The position numbers were made by a program, and so were the translations under genes. Below the pieces are notes generated by a model. That model was given only the letters and a program-made list of their open reading frames with translations, was not told the DNA's origin and made no database searches. Of a DNA stretch of 17,533 nt, positions 14,105-17,533 are shown piece by piece. The stretch's first letter is position 1. Each line of letters starts with the position of its first letter. The DNA comes from DATKWV01 sp035529405 (lineage in GTDB: Bacteria; Planctomycetota; Phycisphaerae; Sedimentisphaerales; Anaerobacaceae): contig DATKWV010000085.1 in NCBI GenBank assembly GCA_035529405.1, forward strand, positions 1 through 17,533. Reading direction: 5' to 3'.

Positions 14105-15889
14105 ATGTACCGAAGAATTATCACAGTTTGTCTGCTTTTAGTCTGTGCCGCTGACAGTTTGGCCGGGGCCGCAGATGTAGTTAAAACCGATATCGCTACT
14201 GTTACAGTCAAGCAGCAATATCAAGCAGTTCGGCCCGGTACCGTATCGGCTTTGGCGCTGAATTTCGAGTTGACACAGGGATGGCATTTTTACGCCTCTG
14301 CCGATACCGCGCCGGGCGGCATGAACCTTAAAATCAAACCCGTTGCTGAGGGCTATATAAGTTTTGCTGAACCGCTGTTTCCGCGGTCGCACCGTTATTT
14401 TGACAAATCCTCCGGTAAAACGCTGGAAGTATTCAGTAATAAATTCACTGTTTTTTTGCCGTTCAGCGTTGCCGCCTCTGTGCCTGAAGGTGTTGCGGAA
14501 ACGACTGTTGATGTTCGGGTTGGTATAGAAGGTGCGGTGTGTTCCGATGTGCAGTGTCGTATGCCTGATTTTGGCCGATTGACTACGGACGTGCGGATTA
14601 CACCGCAGGCACCAATGACCCAGCCGGAATTTCAGCTGGGCGACCAAACACAATCACAGTTACCGGCCAGGCCGTCGCTGGGCGGTCAGTGGATGGATTA
14701 TTCGGTTTGGTTTGCTCTGGTTCTGGCGGTACTGGCGGGTCTGTCGCTGAACATTATGCCGTGTGTCTGGCCGATACTGCCAATTATTATCATGCGTATT
14801 GTTCAGCAGGCTGAACGTCGCAAAAGCCGGTCTGTGATGATGGGCCTGACCTTTTGCTTGGGTATATTGTTGTTTTTTGCCTGTCTTGCATTTGCCAATA
14901 TTGTCCTGCAGGTGTTTTACGGAACTGTACTGCAGTGGGGCGACCAGTTCCGCAACCCGGCCTTTGTGGCTGTAATGGCCCTTTTGCTGGTGGTTTTGGC
15001 TGTGTTCTGCTTTGGGCTGTTCACCTTTACGGTACCTTCTTCGATAGCTGCCAAATCGGCTTCAGGCAAAGGCTATGCAGCAGCGGTTGGTATGGGTTTT
15101 CTGGCGGCAATACTGAGTACTCCGTGCAGCTTTGCGATACTGGCTGCCGCCTTTGCCTGGGCACAGGCCCAGACCTTGTACCTGGGGACATTAGCCATAA
15201 TGTTCATAGGCGTTGGTATGGCTTTGCCCTATGGGATATTGACTTCCATGCCGCAACTGTTGAATCGCCTGCCAAGGGCCGGCCGATGGATGGAACTGTT
15301 CAAGCAGGCTGTGGGATTTATTCTTTTAGTTATCGCCATAAAGCTTATTTCGGCGCTGCCGGCGGAAAGGAGAATGTCTGTTCTGTATTTTGCAGTGGCC
15401 CTTGGGTTTGGCGTCTGGATGTGGGGCACCTGGGTTGATTACAATACGAGGTTTTTGCGTAGATGGCTTGTTCGTGTTGGTGCTGTTGTGCTGGTTGTTA
15501 CAGCAGGGTGGGCTTTGCTGCCTGCGCCGGCTGACGAGGCTATCGATTGGCAGCCGTACGATGCCGATGTAATCGCAAAGGCCATGGATGACAATAAGCC
15601 GGTCTTGATAAAGTTCACCGCTGACTGGTGCCTGAGCTGTCAGGTGGTGGAAAAGAACGTGTATGGCAGGGATGATATTGCCGAGCTTATAAAGCAAAAG
15701 TCTGTACTGGCTGTTAAAGCCGACACAACAGTGAAGGATTATCCTGCAACTTTGGCTTTGAAAAATGTGTATAATGAGCCGGGTGTGCCTGTTACAATAC
15801 TGTTCCTGCCGGGTACGAAAGAGCCGCTTCGATACCGCAATATATTTTTTGGCGGCGAGCTGAAAGAGTCTCTGGAGAAAATCCCTTAA
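14105..15889 (+). CDS. dsbD: Thiol:disulfide interchange protein DsbD
   Basis: 594 residues from ATG 14105; an in-frame TTG at 14087 would add six residues but gives a worse signal peptide. It carries electrons from cytoplasmic thioredoxin across the membrane to periplasmic reductases. A signal peptide (about 1-22) precedes the periplasmic alpha domain with the cysteine pair C146/C151 (VCSDVQC). The eight-helix beta domain (about 197-470) has its pair in NIMPCVWP (C220) and STPCSFA (C341), and the C-terminal thioredoxin domain has ADWCLSC (C509/C512). All three redox pairs are present. It lies 70 bases after ftsH and 19 before nth, probably in one transcript. It would supply reductant for periplasmic protein maturation or cytochrome c assembly. 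Confidence 0.92.
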   Translation: MYRRIITVCLLLVCAADSLAGAADVVKTDIATVTVKQQYQAVRPGTVSALALNFELTQGWHFYASADTAPGGMNLKIKPVAEGYISFAEPLFPRSHRYFDKSSGKTLEVFSNKFTVFLPFSVAASVPEGVAETTVDVRVGIEGAVCSDVQCRMPDFGRLTTDVRITPQAPMTQPEFQLGDQTQSQLPARPSLGGQWMDYSVWFALVLAVLAGLSLNIMPCVWPILPIIIMRIVQQAERRKSRSVMMGLTFCLGILLFFACLAFANIVLQVFYGTVLQWGDQFRNPAFVAVMALLLVVLAVFCFGLFTFTVPSSIAAKSASGKGYAAAVGMGFLAAILSTPCSFAILAAAFAWAQAQTLYLGTLAIMFIGVGMALPYGILTSMPQLLNRLPRAGRWMELFKQAVGFILLVIAIKLISALPAERRMSVLYFAVALGFGVWMWGTWVDYNTRFLRRWLVRVGAVVLVVTAGWALLPAPADEAIDWQPYDADVIAKAMDDNKPVLIKFTADWCLSCQVVEKNVYGRDDIAELIKQKSVLAVKADTTVKDYPATLALKNVYNEPGVPVTILFLPGTKEPLRYRNIFFGGELKESLEKIP

Positions 15890-15908
15890 CGGTAATCGGT
15901 ACGCACAG

Positions 15909-16583
15909 ATGCCGAAGAAAATAAAATTAAAAGTCGATAAAAAGCAGGCTGCTGAGAGGATTAAAAAGATTCTGCGCATATTAAAGAAAGCCTATCCGAA
16001 TGCCAAAACAGCGCTTAACTTTTCGAATCCGCTTGAGCTTTTGATTGCCACTATTCTTTCGGCCCAGTGCACTGACACGCGGGTAAACATGGTCACAAGG
16101 GATTTGTTCAAAAAATACAGGTCTGCATCTGACTGGGCGGCAGCGGATATTAAGCAGATTGAATCGGACATAAAGACTACGGGTTTTTATCACAACAAGG
16201 CCCGCAGCATAAAGGCCGCCTGCGCCGACATAGCCCGGCAACCCAATAACGCGGTGCCGGACACTCTTGAAGGGCTTGTTAAATTGCCGGGTGTGGGCAG
16301 AAAAACCGCTAATGTGGTGTTGGGCAATGCGTTCGGTGAGCCCGCGATTGCCTGCGATACGCATGTTATTCGCCTGTCGAGGCGCTTAAGGCTTTCAGAG
16401 AATTCTGACGCGGTAAAGTTGGAATTTGATTTGGCCGAATTAGTGCCCAGGTCCAACTGGACGCTGTTCAGTCATTTATTAATCTTGCACGGCAGAAGCA
16501 TTTGTAAGGCCCGTAAGCCCGACTGTAAAAATTGCCTGATTTCGCGGCATTGTCCTTCGGCAAACAATCCGGATTTGTGGTAA
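15909..16583 (+). CDS. nth: Endonuclease III (DNA glycosylase/AP lyase)
   Basis: 224 residues. It removes oxidised pyrimidines and cuts the abasic strand in base-excision repair. The helix-hairpin-helix LPGVGRKTANVV (126-137) contains catalytic K132, catalytic Asp is D150 in IACDTHV, and the C-terminal iron-sulfur cluster ligands are C199-x6-C206-x2-C209-x5-C215, exactly the Nth spacing. The first 15 residues are a lysine-rich extension. The ATG start follows the dsbD stop by 19 bases with a weak ribosome site, suggesting read-through transcription from the upstream envelope genes rather than a functional link. Confidence 0.97.
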   Translation: MPKKIKLKVDKKQAAERIKKILRILKKAYPNAKTALNFSNPLELLIATILSAQCTDTRVNMVTRDLFKKYRSASDWAAADIKQIESDIKTTGFYHNKARSIKAACADIARQPNNAVPDTLEGLVKLPGVGRKTANVVLGNAFGEPAIACDTHVIRLSRRLRLSENSDAVKLEFDLAELVPRSNWTLFSHLLILHGRSICKARKPDCKNCLISRHCPSANNPDLW

Positions 16584-16620
16584 AAGTAATATTACCGGGG
16601 GATTGGAAAGAAAGGTTTTT

Positions 16621-17331
16621 ATGATTGACAGTACCGATAGACCTGTTAAGGACCTGTGGCGTATTTTTAGGGTGATGGCCGAGTTCACGGAGGGATTCGA
16701 GGAGCTTGGCTCGATAGGCCCGGCGGTTTCGTTTTTTGGCTCAGCCAGGGTCGATGAGAACAACCATTATTACAAACTTGCGCAAAAGACGGCCTGCGAA
16801 TTATCCAAGGCGGGATTTGCGATAATCACCGGCGGCGGCAGCGGTATTATGGAAGCCGCCAACAGGGGGGCTAAAGAGGCTGGCGGGCGAAGCATCGGCC
16901 TGAATATCGAGCTTCCGGTCGAGCAGATCCCGAACAAGTATCAGAATCTTTCGCTGCACTTCAGGTATTTCTTTTGCCGCAAGGTTATGTTCTTAAAGTA
17001 CGCCCACGGCTTTGTCGTTTTCCCGGGCGGTTATGGGACTATGGATGAGTTTTTTGAATCCATGGTATTGATTCAGACATTGAAGCAGGTATTTTTCCCT
17101 GTGATTCTTATGGGCAGTGACTACTGGGCAGGGCTGGTCGAATGGATGAAGCAAATGATGCTGAAAAAGCAGGGTTATATCGACCAGGAGGATATGAATT
17201 TATTCAGTGTAGTTGACCAGCCGGAGGCTGCAACGAAGATTATCGTGGATTTCCGCCAGTCAAAGGGCCGCAGCGGTCTGGATTTGCTCAGCGGAATGAA
17301 AAAAAACAAGGTTGGAACCGACGGTTCCTGA
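16621..17331 (+). CDS. LOG-family / TIGR00730 Rossmann-fold nucleotide hydrolase
   Basis: 236 residues from ATG 16621, with AAAGG five bases upstream; an in-frame TTG at 16603 is less likely. The family (YgdH/PpnN and plant LOG relatives) cleaves nucleoside 5'-monophosphates to base and ribose 5-phosphate, sometimes with cytokinin nucleotides as substrate. Visible motifs are SFFGSARV (37-44), GGGSGIMEAANRGA (71-84), the conserved Arg in FFCRKVMF (R120) and PGGYGTMDE (135-143). The closely related lysine decarboxylase annotation is a historical error for this motif. It is the last gene of the plus-strand run, 37 bases after nth, and its stop lies between two hairpins. Confidence 0.9.
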   Translation: MIDSTDRPVKDLWRIFRVMAEFTEGFEELGSIGPAVSFFGSARVDENNHYYKLAQKTACELSKAGFAIITGGGSGIMEAANRGAKEAGGRSIGLNIELPVEQIPNKYQNLSLHFRYFFCRKVMFLKYAHGFVVFPGGYGTMDEFFESMVLIQTLKQVFFPVILMGSDYWAGLVEWMKQMMLKKQGYIDQEDMNLFSVVDQPEAATKIIVDFRQSKGRSGLDLLSGMKKNKVGTDGS

Positions 17332-17347
17332 CCGGCCAAACGGCCGG
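17314..17347. terminator. Tandem hairpins at the end of the LOG gene
   Basis: GGAACC-GAC-GGTTCC (17314-17328) spans the last codons, and CCGGCC-AAAC-GGCCGG (17332-17347) follows the TGA stop at 17329-17331. Both stems are perfect. Only a short T-run (TTTT, 17360-17363) follows, some distance away, so this is an atypical terminator or a transcript-end stabilising structure between convergent genes. Confidence 0.45.
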
Positions 17348-17361
17348 GACAGCGGCGGCTT

Positions 17362-17533
17362 TTAGTTTTCAATTTTGCCTGTTGCCTCTTGAAGGTGTTC
17401 GAGCAGGTATTTTTTATCCGGTCCTCCCAGATGTTCCCAGGGCAGGACCTCGTCAGGCCCGAACTGCTTTTGCGCACAGTCTTCAATTGATATCGCAAAC
17501 TTCGCAAACGCCTCCTGCCACAGCCGGTAGTCA
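17362..17533 (-). CDS. C-terminus of a TIGR03960-like B12-binding radical SAM protein (partial)
   Basis: On the minus strand 56 complete codons run from the window end to a TAA at 17362-17364. The peptide includes DEVLPWEHLGGPDKKYLLEHL, which resembles the end of the large B12-binding-domain radical SAM proteins (TIGR03960 type), where LPWDHIDxGVxxxFLxxE is the typical form. The catalytic domains lie beyond the window, so the assignment rests on this tail alone. It converges on the LOG-family gene with 30 bases between stops. The final lysine/glutamate-rich residues are not conserved in my recollection. Confidence 0.55.
   Translation of the reverse strand, partial: DYRLWQEAFAKFAISIEDCAQKQFGPDEVLPWEHLGGPDKKYLLEHLQEATGKIEN

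Noticed and set aside
16621..17331. Lysine decarboxylase annotation for the PGGxGTxxE protein
   Set aside because: The motif belongs to LOG-type nucleotide hydrolases; no PLP decarboxylase features are present.
1..17533. CRISPR array, toxin-antitoxin, restriction or other defence system
   Set aside because: No spaced repeat array and no matching protein families were seen on either strand; the element's cargo lies outside the window.

Overview
The window looks like a chromosomal segment of a planctomycete, most likely of the Phycisphaerae/Sedimentisphaerales kind. I infer this from the dockerin-like GDVNNDCKVDFTDF tail on a secreted ELWxxDGT-repeat protein, the style of the tyrosine recombinase, and a Gram-negative envelope gene set (BamD-like, LptE-like and DsbD proteins). 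This is recognition from memory, not a search result.

Layout. Positions 1-770 are the right-hand edge of an integrated mobile element. A tyrosine recombinase, cut by the window start, runs rightward and its reading frame continues antisense through a Rho-independent terminator and a complete tRNA-Arg(UCU) gene on the minus strand, the probable integration target. After an AT-rich gap lies the secreted repeat protein (1112-2581). A minus-strand pair follows: a VanZ-like membrane protein and glutamine-dependent NAD+ synthetase. Divergent from it is a plus-strand two-gene ABC exporter of NatAB type (5390-7556). Next come two minus-strand genes, a KamA-family radical SAM enzyme and a nucleotide-sugar epimerase/dehydratase. 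The epimerase has an approximately 600-base gene-free upstream region carrying a promoter-like site, direct repeats and a long inverted repeat. From 10467 to 17331 six plus-strand genes lie close together: BamD-like, LptE-like, FtsH, DsbD, endonuclease III and a LOG-family nucleotide hydrolase. The window closes with the C-terminus of a minus-strand protein resembling the TIGR03960 B12-binding radical SAM family.

How the genes may work together. The 10467-15889 block reads as an envelope-biogenesis unit: outer-membrane protein assembly (BamD-like), LPS transport to the outer membrane (LptE-like), membrane protein quality control (FtsH) and delivery of reductant to the periplasm (DsbD). Nth and the LOG protein follow as housekeeping genes that may share the transcript. 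The ABC exporter and the nucleotide-sugar epimerase also fit cell-surface functions.

I did not find a defence system, CRISPR array, biosynthetic cluster or clearly unprecedented system. The points most worth a second look are the integrase frame running through the tRNA, the KamA homologue lacking the lysine-binding aspartates of classical lysine 2,3-aminomutase, the structured region upstream of the epimerase, and the degenerate nine-unit repeat protein.
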